From: Henningerozyma blattae CBS 6284
Taxonomy: Eukaryota; Ascomycota; Saccharomycetes; Saccharomycetales; Saccharomycetaceae
Length of the DNA: 64,000 nucleotides
Direction: 5' to 3'
Assembly (NCBI RefSeq): GCF_000315915.1
Contig: NC_020186.1
Location: 2,170,001-2,234,000 of the forward strand
A program made the translations under genes and the position numbers. The stretch's first letter is position 1. Each line of letters begins with the position of its first letter. Below are positions 38,588 through 49,201 of the stretch, piece after piece. The notes under the pieces are model-generated. The model was not told the origin of the DNA. It saw only the letters and a list, made by a program, of their open reading frames with translations, and did no database searches.

Positions 38588-40231
38588 TCTGTTTAAACAT
38601 TTATATAATCTATTATTTACTTTCCGTATTTGATATTTTTTCTGTTTAAATAATTCTATATTTTTCTAATCTATTCTTACACCTTTTTTTTAAATCAAGT
38701 AAATTTTTCGATTTCGTGATTAAATGGTCTTTTTCCAAGTTTCACCAGTTTCGGAATATTCTAGATATATTTGTTTAATTGCTTTGTAATGTCCTCTTTG
38801 GCCGATTATTATCTTGTTTTCCATAATCGTTATAGACAACGTTTAGTCTTTTACTTGTTTTTTTTTTGTTGCTCTGTCACCATTAGTTTGCTTTAAATTT
38901 TTTGACCCTCTTTACTTCAAATACTTTAGTACAAACAAAAAAAAAAAATAATGCTAAAAAAGGTAATTTGCTTGTTTGCTAAGCTACTGCACTATCTTCG
39001 GCTGAATACTTGTGTACCGTTTAATATTCATGCAAGTTTTGACAGCAACTACTATTTAGGAGCCTATTCCTCCGTTGATTCAACAATCACCAGCGTTAAT
39101 CTTTAAAACAATTACTCCAATATCTTGGTCTTTCTTTCTTTCTTTCTTTCTTAGTTACGCACCCCTTAGAGACCCCACACATGATTGGTTCTTTCTTTTG
39201 TTCGTAGAAATTGCTTGGCCCAAGTAGAGGACTTGAAACCAAACTACAATCGAATGCTTATTCCAAGTATTACGACTATGTGTTTTACAATTACATGGAT
39301 TGTTTTACGGCTGGTCTCTTACGTGTGACAGAAAGATTTCTCAAGTGTACTACTGAGTTTTCTCTATCAAAGAATTTATATAATCCGAGACCCAACAAAT
39401 TTGTCCACTCCTAAGCCTTTGTTTTTTTCCAATTTTTAGTAATAATTAATCACTATTAAACTATTCTTTTTCTTATTTCCTTGACCCTACCTGCCTAAGT
39501 CTTTTTTGTAACTCGTAAGGAAAATTACGTATTCATTTTTACGTAGATCGCACACCCTACCATACATATATATATATATATATATTTAAAACTTGCACCA
39601 CAATTAATTCTAAAGTTTTATCTTTAAATTTAAATCTTGTAGATTTTGCAACGTAAATTCTCAACAAGTTTTGCCTCCGACTCTAATTTTGCTCTTAAGC
39701 ATACCTTTTTTCCTTTCTAGATTTGTGCTTTTTTTGCCACTATTTGATTTTCCCTCTTTTTTTTGAACCCCTCTTTTCCTCCTTATTTTCCACCTTTAAT
39801 CGTTTGCTGAAAATAATTTAAGTTTTTAAAAAAAATAAAATACGATTGTCAAAGTGTAACGGAACAAAGGACAATAAGGATCTTAATTATATTAATAGAC
39901 CCCATTGAGCTGTAAGTTTTAGACATCATACATTTCGTTGATAACTCAGCACACTAAGATTTCGTAGATATTTATTAGTATCTGCAAGAAAAGAATAAAG
40001 AAAAGAAAGAAAAAAAAGCAAGAAGCGAAATTTGCTTATAAGATTCGAAACTCAATTATTGTCGAAATTTATCAAACTAACAAATTGAATTAAGGTAATA
40101 AGCTGTAACTTTGACAAAACAAAGAGTTAAAACACATTCCTTTAGATATTTATTTTTTCACAATTAATTTTCTTTTTTTACTCGTCATTCCTTAGAAACT
40201 TACAAATAAACAAAAAATTTTATTATTAAAT
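38588..40231. other. RPL15 3' flank / ADE16-ADE17 promoter, 1.6 kb
   Basis: AT-rich. A (TTTC)n microsatellite lies at 39130-39152 and a TATATA run at 39563-39585. A 67-codon frame (39211-39414) has no recognisable similarity. No exact TGACTC (Bas1/Gcn4-type) element was seen in the 1.6 kb before ADE16/17. A purine-rich stretch at 39985-40030 precedes the leader. Confidence 0.5.
39130..39152 (+). repeat. (TTTC)n microsatellite
   Basis: Five to six perfect TTTC units in the RPL15-ADE16/17 gap, likely to vary in length between strains. Confidence 0.8.
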
Positions 40232-42010
40232 ATGCCATACTCCAAAACTGCAATTATTTCAGTTAATGACAAAACTGGTCTTTTAGATCTTGCCAAGGGT
40301 CTGATTGAAAACAATGTCCGTATCTTAGCTTCAGGTGGTACTGGTGCCATGATTCGTGAAGCTGGGTTTCCTGTAGAAGATGTTTCTTCAGTGACACATG
40401 CCCCAGAAATGCTAGGTGGTAGAGTTAAAACTTTACATCCTGCTGTGTATGGTGGTATTCTTTCAAGAGATATGGAAAGTGATGAAAATGATTTAAAAGC
40501 TCAAAATATCGAAAAAATTGATTTTGTGGTATGTAATTTATATCCATTTAAAAAGACAGTTGCTAAAATTGGTGTTACAATTGATGAAGCTGTCGAAGAT
40601 ATTGACATTGGTGGTGTTACTCTATTAAGAGCTGCTGCCAAAAATCATTCAAGAGTAACTATCTTATCCGATCCAGAGGATTATCCAGCTTTCTTAAATG
40701 AAATTCAACAAAATAAAAACGTTATATCTCAAGACTTAAGAAATAGTTTGGCTTTGAAAGCTTTCGAACATACTGCTGATTATGATGCTGCTATTGCTGA
40801 TTTTTTCAGAAAGCAATATTCAGAAGATATCGCTCAATTACCTTTACGTTACGGTAATAATCCTCATCAAAAACCTTCTCAAGCCTTTGTTGCTTTGCAA
40901 AAGGAATTACCATTTAAAGTTTTAAGTGGCTCGCCAGGTTATATCAATTTATTGGATGCCTTAAACTCTTGGCCACTAGTCAAAGAATTATCAGCTTCTT
41001 TAAATTTACCAGCTGCTGCTTCTTTTAAACATGTTTCTCCAGCAGGTGTCGCCGTTGGTTTACCATTAAATGATATTGAAAAACAAATTTATTTCGTTCA
41101 AAATATTGAAAACTTATCTCCATTAGCATGCGCCTACGCTAGAGCTCGTGGTGCTGATAGAATGTCATCCTTTGGTGATTGGATTGCTTTATCGAATATC
41201 GTTGATATTCCAACTGCTGAAATAATATCAAAAGAAGTATCTGATGGTGTTATTGCACCAGGTTTCGAACCTGAGGCCTTAGAAATCTTAAAGAAAAAGA
41301 AGAATGGTAAATACTGTATTTTACAAATTGATCCAACTTACGAACCTGAACCATTGGAAACAAGACAAGTTTATGGTATTAGTTTACAACAAAAGAGAAA
41401 CGATGCCATTATTAATAAATCCTCTTTTAGAGAAATTGTTTCAGCAAATAAACAACTAACAGAACAAGCAGTTATTGATTTAACTTTGGCTACTTTAGCA
41501 TTAAAATACACTCAATCAAACTCTGTTTGTTATGCTAAAAACGGTATGGTTATTGGTCTTGGTGCTGGTCAACAATCAAGAATACACTGCACTAGATTAG
41601 CTGGTGATAAGGCTGATAATTGGTGGTTAAGACAACATCCAAAGGTCTTGAATATTAAATGGGCTAAGGGAGTTAAGAGACCTACTAAATCAAATGCCAT
41701 CGATTTATATGTCACAAACCAAATCCCAACTGAAGATCCGGAAAAGGGTCAATACCTTGAATGTTTCGAAGAAGTTCCAACTCCATTAACTGAAGAAGAA
41801 AGAAAAGAATGGATTAGTAAACTAAATAATGTTTCTTTATCATCTGATGCATTTTTCCCATTCCCTGATAATGTTTATCGTGCTGTTAAGTCAGGTGTCA
41901 AATATATTGCGGCTCCTTCTGGTTCTGTACAGGATAAGGAGGTATTTGCTGCAGCTGATGCTCACGACTTAGTTTATGTAGAGAACCCAATTAGATTATT
42001 CCATCATTAG
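40232..42010 (+). CDS. ADE17: AICAR transformylase / IMP cyclohydrolase
   Basis: 592 residues, the usual length. This bifunctional cytosolic enzyme makes the last two steps of de novo purine synthesis: formylation of AICAR with 10-formyl-tetrahydrofolate and ring closure to IMP. The N-terminal cyclohydrolase domain (1 to about 200) has [28 protein letters not shown] and [16 protein letters not shown]. The C-terminal transformylase has the catalytic Lys265-His266 pair in [13 protein letters not shown], plus [10 protein letters not shown] and [23 protein letters not shown]. cerevisiae has two copies, ADE16 and ADE17, in the two sister regions; both fit the neighbours here (AAT2 as for ADE16, ASI1 as for ADE17). 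The symbol is nominal. Confidence 0.97.
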   Translation: MPYSKTAIISVNDKTGLLDLAKGLIENNVRILASGGTGAMIREAGFPVEDVSSVTHAPEMLGGRVKTLHPAVYGGILSRDMESDENDLKAQNIEKIDFVVCNLYPFKKTVAKIGVTIDEAVEDIDIGGVTLLRAAAKNHSRVTILSDPEDYPAFLNEIQQNKNVISQDLRNSLALKAFEHTADYDAAIADFFRKQYSEDIAQLPLRYGNNPHQKPSQAFVALQKELPFKVLSGSPGYINLLDALNSWPLVKELSASLNLPAAASFKHVSPAGVAVGLPLNDIEKQIYFVQNIENLSPLACAYARARGADRMSSFGDWIALSNIVDIPTAEIISKEVSDGVIAPGFEPEALEILKKKKNGKYCILQIDPTYEPEPLETRQVYGISLQQKRNDAIINKSSFREIVSANKQLTEQAVIDLTLATLALKYTQSNSVCYAKNGMVIGLGAGQQSRIHCTRLAGDKADNWWLRQHPKVLNIKWAKGVKRPTKSNAIDLYVTNQIPTEDPEKGQYLECFEEVPTPLTEEERKEWISKLNNVSLSSDAFFPFPDNVYRAVKSGVKYIAAPSGSVQDKEVFAAADAHDLVYVENPIRLFHH

Positions 42011-43165
42011 AATATTGGATATAAAAATAAACACTCCAAAATAGAACCTTTAATAAGATAGTATTTTGGCTTACACTCGATTCTTTTTTTCTTCTTTATT
42101 TCTTATCTTAACTGTTCTAATTATTACAATTATCTTTCACGACTAATATATACTTTCATATAATAATATACACATATATATAATATCTTCAATTCTATTT
42201 TATTTTATAGTTAATATATTTCAACCAAAATTATTTTCCATTCTTTTGACCATGTTTTCCAATTTGGCTTACAATAATATTTAAGACTGAATACTCAACA
42301 AGATCTACAAGGGAAAGAGAAAAAAAAATGGATTATATATTATAAAAGATGTTAGCAGTATGGTTTTACACAAATGATAACAGACCACAAGGATCTACAT
42401 AGTGTTTAGGAATATACCGCAACTAAACGACATAAATCGATGCGAACTCAATTAACTAAAGCTACCCGAAGGTAAAGATAGTTAAGAATTACAGCAACGA
42501 GCATTTAGCTTAATCTAAGTTACTCGTCAGCGGGGCTGCTTCTGTCTCATCTACATACATAGTAGCAACAATCGTTGAATATCAAATCATCAAACGACTC
42601 AAAACCTCATATAAATATGAAGGAGAAGTACGACAAAACAATACTATAGTAACAATTCCTTGAAACTTTGCCTCACGAGCGCTGAACTGCTGGCAGAAAA
42701 TCGAGAAGAGTAAATCTAGAGGAAAAGGTTACCGGCCTATAAACATAACAAATTGCTATCCAATAGGACTCAAATAACCCCTCAACCTATTTCGAACCAG
42801 CACGAGTCTATACTCTTTTTAAAGTAAATTTAAAAGGGAGTAAGAATAGTTTCAAAAATTGTTTCTTGAAATATATCCTGCTTTTATATGCAAAATTTTT
42901 TTTTCCAGCATTCACGCATTAATAGAAAAATTTGGTAAATAGTATCCGAAATGAGATCTGGTTTTCTGTTACCCGGCGGAAAATTAGTATAAGCAAATGA
43001 TAGGGCTAATGAACTAAGCGGTAAAAAATAATAGTTAAGATTCTATGTATATCAAAACCCAATATTTGAACAGATGAAAGGGCTATTGGCAATTTCATAG
43101 TGATGATGAATCATTTAGAAAAAAATATCATACATATGTAAGTACAAATTAAAGCGATATAAAAA
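42011..43165. other. Long convergent gap ADE16/17 - ASI1 (1.2 kb)
   Basis: A convergent 3'-3' gap of this length is unusual in yeast. The segment 42400-42800 is less AT-rich than typical 3' flank (for example near 42530, with TCAGCGGGGCTGC). No frame, tRNA box or snoRNA pattern was confirmed. It could be a decayed gene. Confidence 0.45.
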
Positions 43166-45337
43166 TTAAACAATATGAATTTTACTATAGCCATTTACTT
43201 TTGATCTACAACAAACACATTTGTCAAACCTCCGAAGCCCTAAACTAATTCTACAATCTTCACAAAGAGCCAGGCACTTACATGGCCATAAGATAATATT
43301 CCTCTTATTCATCTTACAAACGACACAGCAAGTTTCAATATCCCAATCCATTTCAGGGTCATCTTCTGAAGAGTTTGAATGTGTAGTTGTTTTTCTCTCA
43401 TCATCTTTGGAATGAGCATGCGAATAAAAGTTTTGTAATAAAACTGATTGAATTACAGCATTTGGATATAATTGAGCGAATTGGGTACGAGTAGTACGTG
43501 ATTTGGAAAAATTTAAATATGTAAGAATGGACGATAACCAAGTTGGATCGTTATCAGTTGGTATTAGAAGATCTACCACTTCTTTTTGTAATTCTAATTG
43601 ATCATCTTCATGTTGTGAAAGAAGTTCTTCATCGTCGTCTTCTTGTTGTTGTTCTTCTTCTTTTTTATCTATAAGTGTATAGTCTTCAGATGTATCATTA
43701 TCAGGCAGTAAAAATAAATTAGGGTCCACCTCAACTTTAGAATTTTCAGAAAAAGGTCTAATTAAGAAACTGGAATAATTGTTCTCTGTAATTAGATCGT
43801 TTAAATCTGAAGGTGTGCCTTCCCTTGAACTTGGAGTAGCACTACGATCCTTTTTCGATCTTTTATTTTTTGAAGATTTGGAATGTTTTTTCGAATTAAA
43901 ATTTGTATCTTTATTCTTTGTTGAGTTCTTGCCAAATAATTTTATGAAGGGGAATTTAATAAATCCAATGGTAGCAGAAAATGCATTATAAAAATTTTTT
44001 CTGGGGAAAAGACGTTCATTTGGTGCATATGTCAACAATATTGAATTACCATTACCATTTGTCAAATTATTATTATTTAATAAAATATTATCTGACAGTA
44101 AAGTGGAATCATCTGGAATAGTTAAAATTTCATTATTATATGGAGAAACTAATTTCAAAAAAGTTGGATTCATTTCATTTGGTAAATTTATATTTGGATA
44201 TTCATTATTAAGACCCATTTTAATATTATTCAAATCATTTGATAATAATAGAGCAAATTTGGCAATAACCATTGGATAATCTTGTTCGCCCGTACAGTTC
44301 AAATGAGTCCACCAATTTGACATGAACAAATTGAATTTCAAATCAGATCGACTATTAAACTTACCTCTAATGAATACTGCTAGATAATAGCATTCTATGG
44401 ATACACACACATACAATGTAGAAAATAATTTGGGTAAATGCCTGAAAAGGATCAAAATTGGTAAACTGAATAACCCATTATTAAAGATTCTTTTCAGAAG
44501 ATAAGTCATATGTACCACTGAAATGATTGAACTACCAATTAATCTATATTTTCTAATATTGAATAATTCCACTAAATGGATAAGAATTCTACCGGCAACA
44601 CCCAAGAGACAATCAATTAATGAATCTCTAATATAAAGAGTTGAGATCTCTGAAGTGAATTTTGATATTTGGATTTCATTACCATTAGTTGTATTGGAAT
44701 CTAACAATAATCCATTGGTAATTGAATAGAACTGTACTGATAATTCAAAAATTGTGAAATCCGACTCTTCCAATGGAGTAGAATGGGACGTGACAGTCAA
44801 AAGTGTCTCAATAAAATGAGATAATGCAATACTTACAAACGTTAATTTCAAAGAAGAATCCAAGTTATGGATTGAAGAAAGCGTAGGCATTTTATTGACT
44901 TCCACACGTTGTGAACCTTCCTCGGTGGTGAGGAGATAATAAGGACGATTTAAATAAGTTGACGATGTGATTAATACAAAGCATACTGTTAGTAATAAGG
45001 TGGTCATGGAATGTAATATTATCTTTGCAGTATTTGGTAATTTGATCATGGGGGCAGATGATCTTAAGGAAGACATCACCACCAACCTATTGAGCATCAG
45101 AGCCGTTATAAAACATAGCACAGCATATGTACTAAAGAAGTAATTAATCCTTGATATAAAGGATTGAAGTCCATCGTTCAACATACCTGTGTCAATTGCT
45201 TGTTTGAATTGTAATCTGGTTGCTGCAGAAAAAGATAATAGCATGCGGTATGGACCATTCACACTTGCTGCCACTATACTATCCCCGGCAAGCAAAGTAT
45301 GGCTTGTCATATTCAAATAACTTGGAGTACCCTGCAT
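43166..45337 (-). CDS. ASI1: Asi1-like RING protein of the inner nuclear membrane
   Basis: 723 residues. Several hydrophobic segments occupy roughly the first 330 residues (for example YAVLCFITALML and MTTLLLTVCFVLI). A charged cytosol/nucleoplasm-facing region follows, with Lys/Ser-rich and acidic EEEQQQEDDDEE tracts. A C-terminal RING-type domain (about 673-715) holds CCVVCKMNKRNIILWPCKCLALCEDC and CVCCRSK. This matches Asi1/Asi3, subunits of the inner nuclear membrane ubiquitin ligase that removes escaped Stp1/Stp2 factors and mislocalised membrane proteins. Position beside ADE17 matches ASI1 (YMR119W) rather than ASI3. It diverges from AAT2, sharing an 830-base promoter region. Confidence 0.88.
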   Translation of the reverse strand: MQGTPSYLNMTSHTLLAGDSIVAASVNGPYRMLLSFSAATRLQFKQAIDTGMLNDGLQSFISRINYFFSTYAVLCFITALMLNRLVVMSSLRSSAPMIKLPNTAKIILHSMTTLLLTVCFVLITSSTYLNRPYYLLTTEEGSQRVEVNKMPTLSSIHNLDSSLKLTFVSIALSHFIETLLTVTSHSTPLEESDFTIFELSVQFYSITNGLLLDSNTTNGNEIQISKFTSEISTLYIRDSLIDCLLGVAGRILIHLVELFNIRKYRLIGSSIISVVHMTYLLKRIFNNGLFSLPILILFRHLPKLFSTLYVCVSIECYYLAVFIRGKFNSRSDLKFNLFMSNWWTHLNCTGEQDYPMVIAKFALLLSNDLNNIKMGLNNEYPNINLPNEMNPTFLKLVSPYNNEILTIPDDSTLLSDNILLNNNNLTNGNGNSILLTYAPNERLFPRKNFYNAFSATIGFIKFPFIKLFGKNSTKNKDTNFNSKKHSKSSKNKRSKKDRSATPSSREGTPSDLNDLITENNYSSFLIRPFSENSKVEVDPNLFLLPDNDTSEDYTLIDKKEEEQQQEDDDEELLSQHEDDQLELQKEVVDLLIPTDNDPTWLSSILTYLNFSKSRTTRTQFAQLYPNAVIQSVLLQNFYSHAHSKDDERKTTTHSNSSEDDPEMDWDIETCCVVCKMNKRNIILWPCKCLALCEDCRISLGLRRFDKCVCCRSKVNGYSKIHIV

Positions 45338-46164
45338 AGCTAATAATCTTTTGCCGTTATTTTGTTTTACGTTCTATACAATTATTGATCTAGTTATTTT
45401 AAGTCTGTTTGATCTCTCTCTCCCAATATAAATTAAAAAAAAAAAAAAAGAAGGCAAAGTAGTCCAAATTAAGTTCTAGAATAAATATACCATATGGCTA
45501 TTCTCCTATCACTGGTGGTTCTGAACTTTTCTAATCTTAAAATAATAAAACCAATTGTTTAATGATAAATTATCCACCACAAGTAACTTTCTATATAATT
45601 AAACTTAATAAATCGGCCCTCTTTTTTTTGTCTCCCTAGTTATCTTAGTCAGATCATCAAACGAAATTAAACTCCCAATTCGGACACTCTCATCCGGACA
45701 TCCTGCACCCTAAATTTAACCCTTAATTACCCTAATTATGTCAATATAAAACCCTTGATTTCTTAAAACCCGGACATTCCGATATTTTCCGAACTTCCGT
45801 GCACCGTTTTCCAATTATTTACGATATTTCCCGTGAACCATCTGTGAGTGACTCACTTTTCAACGAATGACCAATTTTGGTGAAACTAAATATCAAGATG
45901 CCGTTCAATAGGCTTTAATAACTTGAAATTTTTACAAAGACAAGTTTACGCGACCCCGTAAAGCGAGATATATAAGTATGGCCCAAAGTCATCTCAATTG
46001 TACTAAACTTTCCAAAAGGTACCTCATAGGTGCATTTGGTAATTGTTTTTATTAATTAACTTTTTTTTTTTAATTTTTATTTATTGTCTTTTTAAGTTCT
46101 AATTAGATCTTGTTCAAAATTTACAAAATAACAACACCAATTCCCCATCATTACATATTGGAAA
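45338..46164. promoter_or_regulatory. ASI1/AAT2 shared promoter with CGG/CCG cluster
   Basis: Between 45681 and 45806 there are seven CGG or CCG triplets in otherwise AT-rich DNA, including three copies of CGGACA (45681, 45695, 45771; two of them as CCGGACAT, 76 bases apart) and CCG at 45779, 45789, 45797 and 45804. The arrangement suggests a zinc-cluster activator. AAT2 lies 360-480 bases downstream and ASI1 about 345-470 bases on the other side. The rest is AT-rich, with a T-run before AAT2. Confidence 0.45.
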
Positions 46165-47391
46165 ATGTCTGACTCATTATTTGAAAAATTCGAAGCTTTA
46201 CCACCTGATGCTTTATTTGCCATCAAGGCCCGTTGTGATGCAGACGCTCGTCCTCAAAAGGTCGATCTAGGTATCGGTGCTTATAGAGATAACAATGGTA
46301 AGCCATGGGTGTTGCCATCTGTTAAAATGTCGGAATTGCAATACTCTCAAGACCCAAGTCATAACCATGAATACCAGCCAATTGCTGGTAATGCTGTCTT
46401 GGGTGAAGACGCCGCCAAGATTCTTTTGGGGGTTGACTTGTATGAAAAGGACAAGACTGTTTCAACACAGACTTTGTCAGGTACCGGTGCCTTGCATGTT
46501 GCCGCTCAATTGATTTATAAAGGTGATCCAACTCGTGAAGTTTATCTATCGAACCCAACCTGGGCAAACCATAGAAACATATTCGAATCTTCGCACTTGC
46601 AACTGAAAACTTACCCTTACTGGAAAGAAGATACCAAAACTTTAGATATCGACGGTTGGTTGAAGACAATTGAAGCTGCCAAGAAAGGTTCTGTGTTTGT
46701 ATTGCATGCTTGTGCTCATAACCCAACTGGTATGGATCCTACTCCAGAAGAATGGGAGCAAGTATTAGATGCCATGGCCAAGTACCATCACATTGCTCTA
46801 TTCGATTCTGCTTATCAAGGGTTTGCCTCTGGTGATTTAGACAGAGATGCTAAAGCTATTAGATTGGGCCATGCCAAATTATCCAAGCAATCTCCAATTA
46901 TTATTTGCCAATCCTTTTCCAAGAACTTAGGTTTATACGGTGAACGTATTGGTTGTCTGCATATCGTTAATCCAACTTCGGCTAGCAAGGCCAATATCAT
47001 CTCTCAATTGTCTACTTTAACAAGATCTGAATACTCAAACCCACCTGCTTATGGTGCCGACATTGCTTCAAGAATCCTTTCACAACATGAATTGAGAGAC
47101 CAATGGTACATCGATATGAAAACCATGTCTTCAAGAATTTATAAGATGAGAGTCGAACTACGTAACCACTTGGTTGCTCTAAAAACTCCAGGTAACTGGG
47201 ACCATATTGAAAAGCAATGTGGGATGTTTTCTTTCACAGGTCTAACGCCAGAAATGGTTGAAAGATTGGAAACAAAGCATGCTGTTTACATGGCTAAGAA
47301 CGGCCGTGCATCTGTTGCAGGTTTGAATACTTCAAATGTAGAATACGTTGCAAAGTCTATCGATGAAGTCGTGCATTTCTTCTCTTCATAA
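46165..47391 (+). CDS. AAT2: Aspartate aminotransferase, cytosolic type (Aat2)
   Basis: 408 residues. A PLP-dependent class-I aminotransferase converting aspartate and 2-oxoglutarate to oxaloacetate and glutamate. The start LPPDALFAIKARCDADARP and the VDLGIGAYRDNNGKPWVLP motif are typical. HACAHNPTGMDPTPEEW and ALFDSAYQGFASGDLDRDA bind the cofactor. The PLP lysine is K253 in SFSKNLGLYGERIGCLH. No N-terminal presequence is present, as in cytosolic Aat2. The protein ends EVVHFFSS. S. cerevisiae Aat2 continues to an AKL peroxisomal signal, which is absent here; the stop is followed by no readable extension. In S. cerevisiae AAT2 (YLR027C) neighbours ADE16, in agreement. Confidence 0.95.
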   Translation: MSDSLFEKFEALPPDALFAIKARCDADARPQKVDLGIGAYRDNNGKPWVLPSVKMSELQYSQDPSHNHEYQPIAGNAVLGEDAAKILLGVDLYEKDKTVSTQTLSGTGALHVAAQLIYKGDPTREVYLSNPTWANHRNIFESSHLQLKTYPYWKEDTKTLDIDGWLKTIEAAKKGSVFVLHACAHNPTGMDPTPEEWEQVLDAMAKYHHIALFDSAYQGFASGDLDRDAKAIRLGHAKLSKQSPIIICQSFSKNLGLYGERIGCLHIVNPTSASKANIISQLSTLTRSEYSNPPAYGADIASRILSQHELRDQWYIDMKTMSSRIYKMRVELRNHLVALKTPGNWDHIEKQCGMFSFTGLTPEMVERLETKHAVYMAKNGRASVAGLNTSNVEYVAKSIDEVVHFFSS

Positions 47392-47959
47392 TTCTGTTGC
47401 TAACTAATACTATTAATGTGTTATCAACTTCATTACATCAGGCCATATCACAATCTTTCATTAGTACATACATCCCCTCATTTACTGATTATCTAGAAAA
47501 TAATATATTTGTGGCTCTGCTTCTGTAATTAAAAAAAATAAATAAATAAATAAAATCATCTCTACATTATTACACCGTCTATACATTCTTACCATTTAGC
47601 CTTACTAAATTGTATGTAAAATAAATATATCATTTATTTATTTCCTTTTTAATTCTGCATCCATACATTTTATATTTAGAGCCCCATTCAGTTTTTTTTT
47701 TTGAAGCAAGGGATTAAGTTGTTTCATATATTACGGGCTGAAAAACAATTAAGAATACAGTGGGTAACAATGCAAATTTTGACTAAAAAGAACTGTAGTT
47801 TTAGATAGTACTAAAAATATTCTTCGGTTCAAGCAACAAACAGGTAACAGTTAAGAACACATCGCGCAACTACACGTTTTTAAGGTGAAAATATATATAT
47901 TAATTCATACTTAAAACACTAGGTTTAGTAAAAGCCAAAAAAGAATGAAATAAAAAAAA
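47392..47959. other. AAT2-MSS2 gap
   Basis: AT-rich, with A- and T-runs (47530-47555, 47693-47702) in the AAT2 3' flank. Relative to S. cerevisiae this is a junction between two chromosomal blocks (AAT2 and MSS2 are on XII and IV). No repeat or tRNA was seen at the junction. Confidence 0.5.
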
Positions 47960-49078
47960 ATGAATTCCATATTACGAAAGTATTATTCAGTTCTAACCAA
48001 AGCTTCTTCTAAAAAAACCTTAACCAATACAAATGAATTTGTAGAGTTTATGAATATTTTCCCAAGGAAAAAGCAAGTTCAAAGAACATTGTTTGAATTG
48101 GATAGTAATCTAACTTATAAGCAATTATTGCCAGTATTCCAACATATATATTTAAATAATAAAGATTTGTCAATTATAAAGGAAAGAAATATACAGAATG
48201 AAGATTTGATGATAATGAAAAAAGTTTTGGAGAGGATACGATTTAAAAATAAATCTGTCAATAAAAAAATAATTAATTTGGAAGATAATCTATTAAACCT
48301 TGCTGCAGAACATGGTAATAATGATGCCATTTCTATATTATCGTTTAGAACAATAATAAATCAAGAAAAGGGGAAGAATACTACGAATACCAATGAGGTT
48401 AAAATTGCCAAGGATTTGATTAAACAATTATTTGAATTAAGCCACCCCTTGACATTTAAATTAACAGCCGATATGATGTATAATTCAAATAATTTTCAAG
48501 ATGCTAGCAAGTATTATAAACAGTTTTTAAAACTTGAAGCAGATAAATCTTCAAGTATAGGCGATGAAAGTGGGAATTCTATTTTGGAAGCTGAAGTATA
48601 TACAAAATTAGGACAAATATCAATGAAACTATCGGATTTAAACGATGCAGAAAGATATTTCATTAAGGCAATTCAATTGGCACCAATCGAATATACCTGT
48701 AACTCATATTATTATCTATCGCAAATATATTTGAATTCCAATCCTTTAAAATCAAGATCATTATTGGAAGCCTGTTCATCACAAGGATTTAAAGAATCCT
48801 TTCCACAATTAGGTTATTTGGAATTAAATTATTTTAAAAATATTAAAAGAGCAAAATTTTGGTTTGAATTAGGTATGAGGATTTTCCAAGCTGAATGTTA
48901 TTTTGGTTATTTTAATTGCTGTATTAAATTGAATGATTATGAAAATGCTTCGAATTGTTATAATTCATTACAAATATTATATAATTCAGTATCAGAAAAT
49001 GATAAGCAATTAATTGATTTATTTATTGAAAACAAAAGAAATGTTTTAAAAAATTATATTTTGCAACGTTTAAATTAA
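47960..49078 (+). CDS. MSS2: Mss2-like mitochondrial TPR protein
   Basis: 372 residues with an N-terminus rich in Arg/Lys/Ser and free of acidic residues (MNSILRKYYSVLTKASSKKT), fitting a mitochondrial presequence. The rest is helical with tetratricopeptide-like repeats (for example AEVYTKLGQISMKLSDLNDAERYFIKAIQLAP at about 212-243, described by its Y-L-G-A-P pattern). S. cerevisiae Mss2 (YDL107W, 351 aa) is an inner-membrane-associated matrix TPR protein required to export the C-terminal tail of Cox2. The assignment rests on length, TPR content, presequence and position: GPI10 follows, and the MSS2 and GPI10 regions of S. cerevisiae (YDL107/YGL142) are sister regions sharing the YDL109C/YGL144C duplicates. 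Sequence identity itself I could not check. Confidence 0.72.
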   Translation: MNSILRKYYSVLTKASSKKTLTNTNEFVEFMNIFPRKKQVQRTLFELDSNLTYKQLLPVFQHIYLNNKDLSIIKERNIQNEDLMIMKKVLERIRFKNKSVNKKIINLEDNLLNLAAEHGNNDAISILSFRTIINQEKGKNTTNTNEVKIAKDLIKQLFELSHPLTFKLTADMMYNSNNFQDASKYYKQFLKLEADKSSSIGDESGNSILEAEVYTKLGQISMKLSDLNDAERYFIKAIQLAPIEYTCNSYYYLSQIYLNSNPLKSRSLLEACSSQGFKESFPQLGYLELNYFKNIKRAKFWFELGMRIFQAECYFGYFNCCIKLNDYENASNCYNSLQILYNSVSENDKQLIDLFIENKRNVLKNYILQRLN

Positions 49079-49201
49079 ATTACTGATAAATTTATTGTAT
49101 TATATTATTCTTTAGCATAATGTATCATGATTATTAATATTCTATCACAATCTATATATAACTGTAAATTTTATTTAATTTTTTTTGTTTTTTTTTTTAT
49201 T

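Noticed and set aside
42930..42960. TATCCGAAA with partial CDEIII similarity
   Set aside because: Too many mismatches in the left half and no CACRTG-type CDEI upstream.
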